Positions 1-9,100 of a stretch of DNA of 41,177 nt are shown one piece after another. Within the stretch, counting starts at the first letter, position 1. Each line of letters begins with the position of its first letter. Origin of the DNA: an uncultured Clostridia bacterium (GTDB lineage Bacteria > Bacillota > Clostridia > Oscillospirales > Oscillospiraceae); contig CANPBB010000010.1 in assembly GCA_947572235.1 (NCBI GenBank), positions 1 through 41,177 of the forward strand. The letters are read 5' to 3'. The position numbers and the translations under genes are program-made. The notes below the pieces were generated by a model. The model made no database searches and was not told where the DNA came from. It saw only the letters and a list, made by a program, of their open reading frames with translations.

Positions 1-85
1 TCCCCCCACCCAGCTATACTATATTATATCTACCCACCCCTAAATCAAAATGCGCAAAATGGGGGAGGACTTTTCCCTCCGGCCA

Positions 86-94
86 TGCTATAAT
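86..94 (+). promoter_or_regulatory. Extended -10 promoter of the YhaN-like gene
   Basis: TGCTATAAT is a perfect extended -10 hexamer about 70 bases before the start codon at 162. No good -35 hexamer is visible 16-18 bases upstream, which is tolerable for an extended -10 promoter. A sigma-A promoter is inferred. Confidence 0.6.
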
Positions 95-123
95 AGCGGT
101 ACAAGCACCAACTATCCTATCAA

Positions 124-147
124 TAACTCCTAACTCCCGACTCCCAC
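124..147. repeat. Heptamer repeat arm (TAACTCC type)
   Basis: Three consecutive heptamers (TAACTCC, TAACTCC, CGACTCC) lie just before the ribosome binding site of the gene at 162. They match the right arm of the heptamer-hairpin elements at 2361-2453, 6047-6120, 31829-31912, 35763-35889 and 36508-36546. No hairpin core or opposite arm is seen here, so this is a partial copy. Confidence 0.7.
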
Positions 148-161
148 TTTGAGGTGCCCAT

Positions 162-2369
162 ATGAAACTCACCCGCCTCACCGCCACCTTTGGCGTCCTG
201 AACAACCAAACCCTGACCCTCAGCAGCGGCCTGCACCTCATATACGCCCCCAACGAGAGCGGCAAGACCACATGGTGCGCCTTCCTGCGCTCCATGCTCT
301 ACGGCCTGCCCACCCGGGACCGCCGCCCCGCCGCGGACAAGAACCGGTACGCTCCGTGGTCCGGCGCGGCCATGGAGGGTGCCATTGACCTGACCGCCAA
401 CGGCGAGGCCCTGACCATCCGCCGCCGCACCCGCTCCCCCTCCGCCCCCATGGCCGCCTTCTCCGCCGTCTACACCGGCACCGCCCAGAGCGTCCCCGGC
501 CTGGACAGCCTCAACTGCGGACAGATCCTCACCGGCGTCCCCCGGGAGGTTTACGAGCGCAGCGCCTTCATCTCCCAGAGCGGTATGGTCATCGGCCAGA
601 GCGCCGAGCTGGAGCGCCGGATCACCGCCCTGCTCACCTCCGGCCAGGAGGACGTCTCCTGCACCGAGGCCGCCGAGCAGTTAAAGAAGTATCTCTCCCG
701 CCGCCGCTACAACAAAACCGGCCTCCTCCCCGCCGCGGAGGAGGAGATCGCCGCCTTGGAGCGCCAGCTCTCCCAGAGCCAAGCCCTCCAGCAGCAGCTC
801 ACCGAAGCCGAGGCCGCCCTCCCCCTCTTGGAACAGCAGGAGCGCCGGCTCACCGAGGAAATCCTCCGGCAGGAGCGCCAGGCCGGCGCCCGGCAGCGCC
901 AACAGGCCGACGCGGTCCAGCGCTCCTACGACGCCGCCGTCCTGCGTGCCGCCCTCTGCCGGGAGGAGACCGCCGGCCTCCCCCCGCGAAGCGAGCTGGC
1001 CGCCCTGAAATCCGCCGCCGGCAGCGTCCAGATGAACCGCCTCACCGCCGACAGCCTCCGGCGCCGCTTGGAGCAGCGCCAGCGGGACACCGCCGCCGCC
1101 CAAGCGGAGGCCGACGCCTTCCCCCTCTTCGCCGGCCTCACCGCCGAGGAGGCGCAGGCCAAGGCGGAGAGCGACCAGCAGACCCGCCGCGCCCTCCAGC
1201 GGCAGAGGAAACTATCCCGGCCCCTGTTCCTCCTCTCCCTGCTTTTCCTCCTCCTCACCGCCCTGCCCCCGCTCCTCCGCCATCCCCTGCCTCTCCCCCT
1301 GACCGCCGCCGGCACAGCCCTTTTCCTCCTGACCCTCACCATCGGAACCCTCCTCTGCACCCGCGCCCGCCGGCAGCTTCTATCCCTCACCGCCGCCTAC
1401 GGCTCCGGCAGCTTCACCCGCCGTGCCGACGCTTACGCCGCCGCCTACGCGGTCCTCGCCGACTGCCGCCAGCGGGAGCGGGAGGTCCGCCAGCGCACGG
1501 AGAACCTCGCCGCCGCCCTCTCCTCGGCGGAGGACGAGGTGATGGCCGCCGCCCGACGCCTCTCCCCCGCCGCCACCACCCTCACCGAGGCCGCCGCCGC
1601 CATCGACATAGGTCTCGCCCGCTGGAACCGCCTCGCCGAGGCCCAGCAGGACCAGGCCCTGTGGACCGCCCGCCGCAGCGCCCTCTCCGACGCCCCGCCC
1701 CCTGACGATGACCAGCCGGAGGCCCTGCCCCGCCTCCGCGCCCAGCTGGAGGATCTGCGCCGCCAGCTCAGCAACACCCGCCGCGCCCTCTCCGCCGCCC
1801 AGGGCCAGCTCCAGCTCACCGGTTCCCCCGCCGCCTTAGAGGCGGCCTTAGAGGAGAAACGCCGCCGGCGAGATACACTCCAAGGGGAATATGACGCCGC
1901 CCAGTTAGCCTTGGAGGCCCTCTCCGCCGCCAACGCCGCCCTCCAAAGCCGCTTTGCCCCGGCGCTGGGAAAAAAATCTGCAAAATACTTTGCAAAACTC
2001 ACCGCCGGGAAGTATAATACTGTACTGCTGAACCGGGACTTAGCGGCCTCCGTCCAGCAGAGCGGCGCCGCCGCCCCCCGCCCCTTCCGCCAGCTGAGCC
2101 AGGGCGCGGTGGACCAGCTCTACTTGGCGGTGCGCTTGGCCGTCTGCGACTTGGTCCTCCCCGCCCCCCAGTCCGCCCCCCTGATCCTGGACGACGCCCT
2201 GGCCACCTTCGACGACCGCCGCATGGCCGCCGCCTTAGAGGTCCTTTTGGAGCTGTCCCAACGCCGACAAATCCTCCTCTTCACCTGCCACACCCGCGAA
2301 GCCTCCTACCTCCGCCGCGCCCACCCCGCCCAATTCCACGAGCTGACGCTGCCGGAAAACGAGGAATGA
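162..2369 (+). CDS. YhaN/SbcC-like coiled-coil ATPase
   Basis: This 735-residue protein has the split ATPase head of the SbcC/Rad50/YhaN group. The Walker A motif (NESGKTT) is near residues 30-36. The C-terminal signature (LSQGAVDQLYLA) is near 640-660 and a Walker B motif (LILDDALATFDD) near 672-683. Between them lies an Ala/Arg/Gln/Glu-rich coiled coil, interrupted around residues 350-395 by two adjacent hydrophobic segments. Such a membrane hairpin inside the coiled coil is typical of YhaN-type proteins rather than SbcC, so the protein is probably membrane attached. In relatives it is paired with a YhaM/SbcD-type metallophosphoesterase and acts in DNA end processing or repair; that partner would lie left of the window. 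The start is set by GAGGTG six bases upstream. The stop codon falls inside a heptamer repeat. Family assignment is firm; the exact role is inferred. Confidence 0.85.
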   Translation: MKLTRLTATFGVLNNQTLTLSSGLHLIYAPNESGKTTWCAFLRSMLYGLPTRDRRPAADKNRYAPWSGAAMEGAIDLTANGEALTIRRRTRSPSAPMAAFSAVYTGTAQSVPGLDSLNCGQILTGVPREVYERSAFISQSGMVIGQSAELERRITALLTSGQEDVSCTEAAEQLKKYLSRRRYNKTGLLPAAEEEIAALERQLSQSQALQQQLTEAEAALPLLEQQERRLTEEILRQERQAGARQRQQADAVQRSYDAAVLRAALCREETAGLPPRSELAALKSAAGSVQMNRLTADSLRRRLEQRQRDTAAAQAEADAFPLFAGLTAEEAQAKAESDQQTRRALQRQRKLSRPLFLLSLLFLLLTALPPLLRHPLPLPLTAAGTALFLLTLTIGTLLCTRARRQLLSLTAAYGSGSFTRRADAYAAAYAVLADCRQREREVRQRTENLAAALSSAEDEVMAAARRLSPAATTLTEAAAAIDIGLARWNRLAEAQQDQALWTARRSALSDAPPPDDDQPEALPRLRAQLEDLRRQLSNTRRALSAAQGQLQLTGSPAALEAALEEKRRRRDTLQGEYDAAQLALEALSAANAALQSRFAPALGKKSAKYFAKLTAGKYNTVLLNRDLAASVQQSGAAAPRPFRQLSQGAVDQLYLAVRLAVCDLVLPAPQSAPLILDDALATFDDRRMAAALEVLLELSQRRQILLFTCHTREASYLRRAHPAQFHELTLPENEE

Positions 2370-2453
2370 GGAATGGCGGTATCCGCCTGCGGCGAATGAA
2401 TGCCAAACCGTCCCGCCGCCCCCTTTCACTCCTAACTCCTAACTCCTAATTTA
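2361..2453. repeat. Heptamer-hairpin intercistronic element, copy 1
   Basis: The element begins with two GAGGAAT heptamers (2361-2374) that encode the last residues and TGA stop of the upstream gene. A GC-rich core with GGCGGTATCCGCC and CCTGCGGCG follows. It ends with TCACTCC, TAACTCC, TAACTCC and TAATTTA heptamers on the opposite strand sense. It fills the whole gap up to the next ribosome binding site. Related copies are listed separately. Confidence 0.75.
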
Positions 2454-2475
2454 CCCCCCCTTTGGAGGTGCCCCC

Positions 2476-3408
2476 ATGCCCCCTCAACTGCTAAGCCGCC
2501 TCACCGCCCTTGCGGGCTGGTTTCTCCTCTTCATTCTCTACAGCTTCATCGGCTGGTGTGGGGAGACTGTCTACTGCTCCATCGGCCAGCGCAAGCTCTG
2601 CGAGAAGCGGGGCTTTCTCAACGGTTTCCTCTGCCCCATCTACGGCCACGGCGCCCTTCTGGTCCTCTGCGCCCTCCGCGGCGGCTGCGCCAGCCCCGTC
2701 CTCACCTTCCTCTTCGGCCTGCTCCTCACCAGTGCCGTGGAGTACGTCACCAGCTGCGTCATGGAGCGCCTGTTCCACATGCGCTGGTGGGACTACTCCC
2801 ACTACCGCTTCCAGCTGAACGGCCGGGTCTGCCTGCTCAACTCCACCCTCTTTGGCCTGGCCTGCGTCTTTCTCTGCCACTACGCCCACCCCCGGGCCAT
2901 GGTTTTGATCAACGCCATGATCCGCCGCGGCTCGGCCATCCCTCTGGCCCTCCTCATCTTTGTCGTCTACGCCGTTGACATCGTCATCTCCGTCCGCAGT
3001 GCCATCCAGATCGGCAGCCGCCTGGAGAAGCTCCACGCCCTCCAGGAGGAGCTCCAGCACAAGCTGGAGGAGCTGAAGGCCGAGCAGCTGCGGACCATGG
3101 CGGAGCACCTGAACCACCTGGAGGAGGCGGTGGAGAACCGCATGGAGGCCCACGAGGCCCAGCGGGAGGCCCGGAAGGCCCGGGCCATGGAACGCCTGCA
3201 GGCCCGCGTGGACTCCCTGGACCAGTGGGGAGAGGCATACCTGCGTCGCTGGGAGCAGCTGAAATCCGACTTCCAGCGCCGCTCCCGCCAGCTGATGGAG
3301 GCACAGGACTATTTTGAGCGCCGTCTGATGCTGGCGCACCCCACGCTGCGCTCGGCCAAACACAGTGAAGCCCTCCAGAGGCTCCGCGAATTTATCAAGA
3401 ACCGGTAA
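2476..3408 (+). CDS. PF06541-type integral membrane protein with coiled-coil tail
   Basis: The first ~180 residues carry about five hydrophobic segments and the conserved layout of the 'putative ABC-transporter type IV' family (PF06541, CmpB-like): FIGWCGE near residue 22, then GF-NG-LCPIYG, a central EY-TS segment, and WWDYS followed by N-GR-CL near 105-125. The C-terminal ~120 residues are soluble, charged and strongly coiled-coil (Leu/Glu/Gln/Ala-rich), longer than the minimal family. Function in this family is not established; a role as a membrane permease-like or scaffold protein is only a name-based guess. GGAGGTG lies 7 bases before the ATG. It follows the YhaN-like gene and probably shares its transcript across the heptamer element. 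Confidence 0.75.
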   Translation: MPPQLLSRLTALAGWFLLFILYSFIGWCGETVYCSIGQRKLCEKRGFLNGFLCPIYGHGALLVLCALRGGCASPVLTFLFGLLLTSAVEYVTSCVMERLFHMRWWDYSHYRFQLNGRVCLLNSTLFGLACVFLCHYAHPRAMVLINAMIRRGSAIPLALLIFVVYAVDIVISVRSAIQIGSRLEKLHALQEELQHKLEELKAEQLRTMAEHLNHLEEAVENRMEAHEAQREARKARAMERLQARVDSLDQWGEAYLRRWEQLKSDFQRRSRQLMEAQDYFERRLMLAHPTLRSAKHSEALQRLREFIKNR

Positions 3409-3604
3409 ATCCTGTTTTGTATGCCGGCGCGGGGGGATACATACTATATTATTGGAGTACGCTCTCTGCCGCCGATGGTTGTTTCGGCGGCGCAGGCGCT
3501 TTCGCTCCCCTCCCATCGCGCCGGACAAGGCCGTGTACTGCGCCGCGGCGCCCCCATTAAAAGACAATTCAATTTAATTTTTATGGTAAAGGAGAATAAA
3601 ACCC

Positions 3605-4420
3605 ATGAGCGAATGCACACATGACTGCTCCACCTGCGGGGAATCCTGCGGTGAGCGCACCGAGCCTCAGTCCTTCCTGAAGGCCCCCAACGCCGCCGCC
3701 CGGATCGGCAAGGTCTACGGCGTGGTCTCCGGCAAGGGGGGCGTGGGAAAATCCATGGTCACCAGCCAGCTGGCCGTCCTCACCCGCCGTCTGGGCCACA
3801 AGGTGGGCGTTCTGGACGCCGACGTCACCGGCCCCTCCATCCCCAAGGCCTTCGGCGTCCACCAGCGGGCCATGGGCGACGAGCGGGGCATGCTCCCCGC
3901 CGTCACCAAAACCGGCATCGAGCTGATCAGCGTCAACCTCCTCCTGGACGACGAGACCGACCCCGTGATCTGGCGGGGCCCCGTCATCGGCGGCGTTGTC
4001 ACCCAGTTCTGGACCGACGTGGTCTGGGACGTAGACTACCTCTACGTGGATATGCCCCCCGGCACCGGCGACGTGTCCCTCAGCGTCTTCCAGTCCATCC
4101 CCTTGGACGGCATCATCGTCGTGGCCAGCCCGCAGGAGCTGGTGAGCATGGTGGTGGAGAAGGCGGTGAAGATGGCGGAGATGATGAACGTCCCCATTGT
4201 GGGCCTGGTGGAAAATATGTCCTACCTCCGCTGCCCCGACTGCGGCAAGGAGATCCCCCTCTTCGGCGAGGGCAAAACCCTGTCCGCCGCCCAAGCCCAC
4301 GGCCTCCCCCTCTTGGCCCGGATGCCCATCGACCCCTCCCTGGCGGCTTTAGCAGATTCTGGAAATATCGAGGACTTCACCGGCGATTGGCTCACCGGCG
4401 TGGTGAAGACCCTCCTCTGA
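3605..4420 (+). CDS. Mrp/NBP35-family Fe-S cluster carrier ATPase
   Basis: This 271-residue P-loop protein carries the deviant Walker A motif SGKGGVGKS near residues 41-49, typical of Mrp/ApbC/NBP35/MinD-fold proteins. Further family marks are DADVTGPS (about 71-78), DMPPGTGD (about 149-156) and a CPDC pair near 205-208, the bridging cluster site in the dimer. The N-terminus has an extra cysteine cluster (C-x3-C-x2-C-x3-C in the first 15 residues), as in Nbp35. It is expected to assemble and transfer 4Fe-4S clusters to apoproteins in the cytosol. AAAGGAG precedes the ATG by about 10 bases. The neighbours do not add to the assignment. Confidence 0.92.
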   Translation: MSECTHDCSTCGESCGERTEPQSFLKAPNAAARIGKVYGVVSGKGGVGKSMVTSQLAVLTRRLGHKVGVLDADVTGPSIPKAFGVHQRAMGDERGMLPAVTKTGIELISVNLLLDDETDPVIWRGPVIGGVVTQFWTDVVWDVDYLYVDMPPGTGDVSLSVFQSIPLDGIIVVASPQELVSMVVEKAVKMAEMMNVPIVGLVENMSYLRCPDCGKEIPLFGEGKTLSAAQAHGLPLLARMPIDPSLAALADSGNIEDFTGDWLTGVVKTLL

Positions 4421-4725
4421 CCCCTCCCCGGCCCGGTCCGCCGCCCCTGTAGGCACGTTTCGGTGCAACACACCCCCTCAAAAACGGTGTTTTTTGCGCA
4501 AAAAGGCCCCAAAAGCGCGGTTTTTTACCGCTTATTTTCGGCCCCCACCCTGTCATTTTCTAACTTTTCGCCCCCTTTACAGCACACCGCCGAGGCCTCC
4601 ACCCTCCCCTGCCGCCGAGGCTCTCCCCCTCTTTTGGGCCGCGATTTCAGCAAGCCCACCCGCCCTCCGGCCTCCGGCATCCCCTCAATAAACCAGCATT
4701 AGAACCACAATAAAGAGGTGTTTTT
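4421..4725. other. Spacer after mrp with a weak hairpin
   Basis: This ~305-base gap is C-rich on the given strand and holds no supported gene. A five-base-pair hairpin (GCGGT/ACCGC at 4517-4531, T loop) followed by TTATTTT may be a weak terminator for mrp. The start of the next gene is fixed by AGAGGTG just before 4726. Confidence 0.4.
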
Positions 4726-5748
4726 ATGAAAAAATCCTTTCTTATGATCCTATTTCTTCTGGTTTTAACCTCCTGCGCCCAGCAGCCGAAGGACCCGGAG
4801 AAGTATATCGGCATCGAGGCAGCCAAGGCGGCGGCCTTAGCCGACGCCGCCCTCCCCGCGGACGCCCCCGCCGACTTCTCCACCACCGGCTTGGACCGGG
4901 CCAACGGAGAGGATTTCTACGCCGTCAATTTCACCGCTGATGGCGTCTCCTACCAGTACGAAATCCACCCTGTCACCGGCGCTGTCATCCGTTCCAATAG
5001 CCAAGGCCCTCGTCTCATAGGGGATGAGGCCGCCCAAGAGATAGCGCTCCAGCACGCCGGCCTCACCGCCGATCAGGTCACTGTCCTCTCCATCGAGCAG
5101 GACATCGAGAACGGCCGGCAGGTCTACGACGTGGAATTTTACACCGCGGACCATAAGGAGTACGACTACAATATTGACGCCATCACCGGTGAGGTGGTCA
5201 GCTACGACTACGACATAGAGCGCCCCCTCCCCACCGATGATACGCGCCCCGAGACCCCCGACACCGGCACAGCCCCCAACACCCCCGTCCTTGGCACAGA
5301 CAGCCCCATCGGCGAGGAGGTAGCCAAGGCCGTAGCCCTCAAGCACGCCGGCCTTACCGCCGACGCCGTCACCTTCCTCCCCACGGAGCTGGATTGGGAG
5401 AACGGCCGGCAGGTCTACGACATTGAGTTCTACACCGCGGACCGGAAGGAGTACGACTACGAAATCGACGCCGCCACCGGCGAGATCGTCAGCTTCGACT
5501 ACGACGCGGAGCACGCCCTGCCCCAGAACACCGTCAGCTCCCCCATCACAGCGGATCAAGCCCGGAGCATCGCCTTGGCCAAGGTCCCCGGCGCCTCCTC
5601 CGGCGACATTTGGGATTTTGAGTCGGATTACGACGATGGCCGTCTGAAGTATGAGATTGAAATCCGGTACAACGGCATGGAGTACGACTTTGAAATCGAC
5701 GGCACCAACGGCACTATTCTGGAGATGGACTCAGAGCCGATTTCCTGA
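4726..5748 (+). CDS. PepSY-repeat lipoprotein
   Basis: The 340-residue product begins with a lipoprotein signal peptide (hydrophobic stretch, lipobox LTSC with Cys17), so it should be anchored to the outer face of the membrane. After it come four PepSY-like repeats, at about residues 26-88, 100-165, 190-255 and 270-335. Each has an acidic 'A-x2-IAL-x-HAGL' helix followed by a two-strand hairpin with Y-[DE]-[VI]-[EN]-F and Y-[DEQ]-[YF]-[END]-I-D. Repeats 2 and 3 are nearly identical, so internal duplication was recent. PepSY domains are associated with inhibition or chaperoning of secreted peptidases; here that is an inference. The convergent neighbour encodes a membrane peptidase of family M56, with a shared terminator between them. 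Confidence 0.85.
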   Translation: MKKSFLMILFLLVLTSCAQQPKDPEKYIGIEAAKAAALADAALPADAPADFSTTGLDRANGEDFYAVNFTADGVSYQYEIHPVTGAVIRSNSQGPRLIGDEAAQEIALQHAGLTADQVTVLSIEQDIENGRQVYDVEFYTADHKEYDYNIDAITGEVVSYDYDIERPLPTDDTRPETPDTGTAPNTPVLGTDSPIGEEVAKAVALKHAGLTADAVTFLPTELDWENGRQVYDIEFYTADRKEYDYEIDAATGEIVSFDYDAEHALPQNTVSSPITADQARSIALAKVPGASSGDIWDFESDYDDGRLKYEIEIRYNGMEYDFEIDGTNGTILEMDSEPIS

Positions 5749-5753
5749 GACGA

Positions 5754-5794
5754 AAACAAGCCCACGGCGCACATTGTGCGCCGTGGGCTTGTTT
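5754..5794. terminator. Strong bidirectional terminator
   Basis: A 19-base-pair perfect hairpin (AAACAAGCCCACGG... with a 3-base loop) is flanked by A and T runs on both sides. It ends the PepSY lipoprotein transcript on the plus strand and can also end the M56 operon on the minus strand. Confidence 0.9.
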
Positions 5795-5857
5795 CATGCA
5801 GAACAATCAGACCCATACGATAAACCAATGCACCCTACAGGGGGAGATAATATCCGA

Positions 5858-6007
5858 CATACAGGCGATATGCCAAGGCATTCCAGACAACGGGGGCGGC
5901 AGGCCGGGATTGTCCTGTTTTGCAAACGGTGCACTACACCATTTTGAACAGCGGGCCAAAGGCACTCCAGCATGCGGACGATATGCCGGACCATTCCGGA
6001 CAGCGGG
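5858..6007. repeat. Imperfect 37-bp direct repeat in spacer
   Basis: The segments 5858-5894 and 5971-6007 match at about 28 of 37 positions, sharing CGATATGCC, CATTCC and GACA-CGGG. Almost all differences are purine transitions. The spacer between the terminator at 5794 and the end of the M56 gene has no supported gene. Confidence 0.55.
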
Positions 6008-6046
6008 CCGGGGTGGACTGGGACATTTATAGCCATTGGGGCACAT

Positions 6047-6120
6047 TCAAATCCATCCAAATCCGTCCGGCGAAGCCGGACACCACAACTCCTCATTCCT
6101 AAACTCCTACTTCCTAACTC
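6047..6120. repeat. Heptamer-hairpin element, copy 2
   Basis: A palindromic core (CGTCCGGC-GAA-GCCGGAC) is followed by CACCACAACTCC and then ATTCC/ACTCC heptamers up to 6120. Read on the minus strand, the heptamers overlap the end of the M56 gene and supply its TAG stop. The core is nearly identical to that of the copy at 35763-35889. Confidence 0.75.
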
Positions 6121-9100
6121 TGCGGAGGGGAGGAGCGGACGGCGAACAGCTCCCCCACCTTGCTGTCGTAAAAGATGGCCGGGTGGGTGGCGTGCTCTGT
6201 GACGCCGATCCGGTTGTCGATGCCCAGCTCCGTCACCCAGACGGAGCTGCCGAGGCCGCTCTCCACCAATTCCAGCTCCCGCTGGAACGCCTCGCTGTCC
6301 GGCCCATACTCGCTGTTCATCAGAAAACTCCTGCTGATGCAGCCCCGCTCATAGTCGGCCTCCAGCACCAAATAGGGCGTGCCATCGCCATGCCAGCACC
6401 CGTCCTCATCCACGGTGCCGCCGGTGTAGGCAGGGATGACCTCGTAGTTGGTCTGCATGGCCCAGTCCGCTCGGCAGATGAACAGCGTATGGGGACCGTC
6501 GCCCTCCTCTGGAAAGCCGCTGTCCTGCGTCCCGACCAGCTCCAAGCTGTTTAGGCGGATATCTCCGAAGAGGGCGGGGTAGTGGGAGCTGGAGGCGTTC
6601 ATCAGGCTCCGCACCCGCTCTGCGTTCTCCTGAAAATAGTCCTCCAAGCGGAAAGCCCAGCCCTCTGGAGTCAGCACCAAATAGGTCCCCGCCTTGATCC
6701 ACTCCGTGTCCGTCTGCTGCCGCACCACCCGGTAACCGGGGTAGGAGACGGACTGCCCCATCAGTGTCACCGGCTCGATCTCCCCGAAGGCCGGAGGATC
6801 CTCCCCCGCCAAGGCAAAGGTCATCGCCACCGCGCGCATCTCGGCCATCAGGGCGGGGTCCGTGGAGGTCCAAAGCACCTCAAAGGGTCCTTGGCCCCCG
6901 CTGACCCATAGGCTCTCGGTGTACCGCGTCTGGCCGGAGAGGGACTGCTTCCCTCTGGCCCACGCGGCGGTGGCCGCCCCGCTGTCGAGGCTGCGCCGGT
7001 TGTTCTCCGTGTTCTCGTACTGGAGCAGATAGGACTGGTAGAAGCTGGACGCGGTGGCGCAGCCGCTCCAAGCGATCCTCAGGTAACTGTTTTCCCGATC
7101 CGCGGCGGCGGGGTACCAGCGGGTGGCAAGGCCACCCTGACCATGGACAGGGGTTTGGGCCCAGCCTTGGGGGATATAGATATCATAGGCGTAGTCCGTG
7201 TAAGCGCCCTCTTGGTAGTCCGTGCCGCCGTGGAAGAGACCGGCTGTGACCTCCCGCTCCGCTCCGTCCACGGTGTACCGGATCTGGGCGCTGCCATTTC
7301 GGTAGTCGGAGTCTGGCTCCGGCAGGTCCTCCCCGGTCTCCACCTTATAGCCCGCCACCGACCAGTAGCCGGGGATCTCCCTCCCACGGGGGGTCAGGAG
7401 GTTCAGGAGCACCAGCACCTGCCGCCCGCCGGCGGTGGTACAGCGCAGCACCATGTCCTGATAGCTGGTGGTGTAATCGTAGAGATTGGTGTGCCTGTCG
7501 GGGGTCTTTGACGGACTCCCATAGACGGTCTCCGCCTCTGTCAGACTGTCGCCGCAGGCCTGAAGCCATCGGGCCGCGGTCTCCTTCGGGTCCGTGGCCC
7601 ACTCGGCCTTGCCGGCGGGGAAATCCTCATAGAAGGACGCGCTGGGGGCGGGCCAGCTCCAGCTCCGGGTGGAGAGGGTCAGGCCGTAATCGTAGCGGTA
7701 GCGGAGATACTCCTCAAAGGTATAGCCCATTCCTATATAGCTCCGCACCCCCTCGCCCCCGGCCTGGCCAAACTGAGAAAACTCCAAGGTCTCCAGGGTT
7801 CCGTCCGGGTTCCGGCGGGTCAGCAGCAGGGCGCTCTCGGTGCGGGGCTCCCCATCCTCCCCGGTAAGGAGGAGGATGAAGGACCACTGGTGGTAGTCCC
7901 CCATCTCCCCGCGGTAGGCGTGGTACAGCTGCAAGGGATTATATATGGTTACATCGGCATCCTCCGATTTCGCTATCCGCAGCAGCTCCTCCATTGCCGC
8001 CGCCTCCGCGTCGGCGTAGAGGGGGGACATATAGCTGACCACCTTGCCGTCGGTGATGGTGAGAACACCGTCCTCCCAAGGGATGCCGGCCGCCTCGGAC
8101 GCGGTTTGAGACCGGTTCTCCGGCTCCCGGCGGACGGTCAGGCGGAGGGTGTCGCCCTGCCGCTCCCCGGAGAGCACCTCCACGCGGAGGGTTTCGGTGG
8201 AGAAATTGAGCACATAATAGCTGTCGTACTCCTCCAAATAGTACCACGTCCTTGTATGGGACAGGTCCTCAAAGCCGAGGCCCGTGTACGCCCGCAGGTA
8301 TGCCTCCAGGTCGGCGGCGTAGATCCCGATAATCCGGTTCTCCCAAGGCTCGCCGAAGGTCTCGGAGTAGATGTCGCCCTTCCAGTCGTCGTATCGGGTG
8401 AAGAAGGCGCTGTGGGCGGCGGTCCGCTCGGCATCGGTGAGCTCGTGGCCTAAGCCCGCCCCTTGGTAGAGGACACTGTTGAGGTTGATGAGCTCCGGGG
8501 AGCTGTACATGTGGAGGAGAAAGCCGTTCCACCCCGGCTCCGCCAGCTTCTCCTGCCACTGGGCCAATTCCTCGTCGGTGAGGGGCACCGGCTTCTCCTC
8601 GGTGAGGGCCACGCCCAAGCCCACGGCTGTCAGGAGCAGCAGCACGGCGCAGAGCACCGCGATCCCCCGCTTTCGGCCGCTGCCGGTGAGGATGTTTTGA
8701 AATCGCTCTTTCATCGTTTTCGCACCTCCATAGAAGTGGGTGGAGAGGGCCAGCGCCGCCCCGCCTTGGCGGTGGAGGGAGGCCAAAAGGGTCTCGCTGT
8801 AGGCCCTCCGGGTCTCCCGGTCCGCGCCGGCCACCACCGCGTCGTCACAGGTGAGCTCTAAGTCTTTGGAGGCCTCCCGCACCAGCAGGTAGGCCAAGGG
8901 GTTGAACCAGTGGACGCCGTTGGCGGCGAGGAGCAGCAGCTTATACCACAGGTCCCCCCGCCTGCAGTGGGTCAGCTCGTGGCGTAGGATGAAGTTCAGC
9001 TCTTGGTCGCCGTAGTCCTCCGGGGGCAGCACCAGCTTGGGCCGCAGGAGGCCGATAACCATAGGGCTCTTCACGCACTCCGACACCAGCAGTGCCGGCC

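Noticed and set aside
2491-3567. Long minus-strand frame opposite the PF06541 gene, and similar long antisense frames over adhE, gapA and RACo
   Set aside because: They mirror the codon bias of the real genes in GC-rich DNA and lack RBS, motifs or family signatures.
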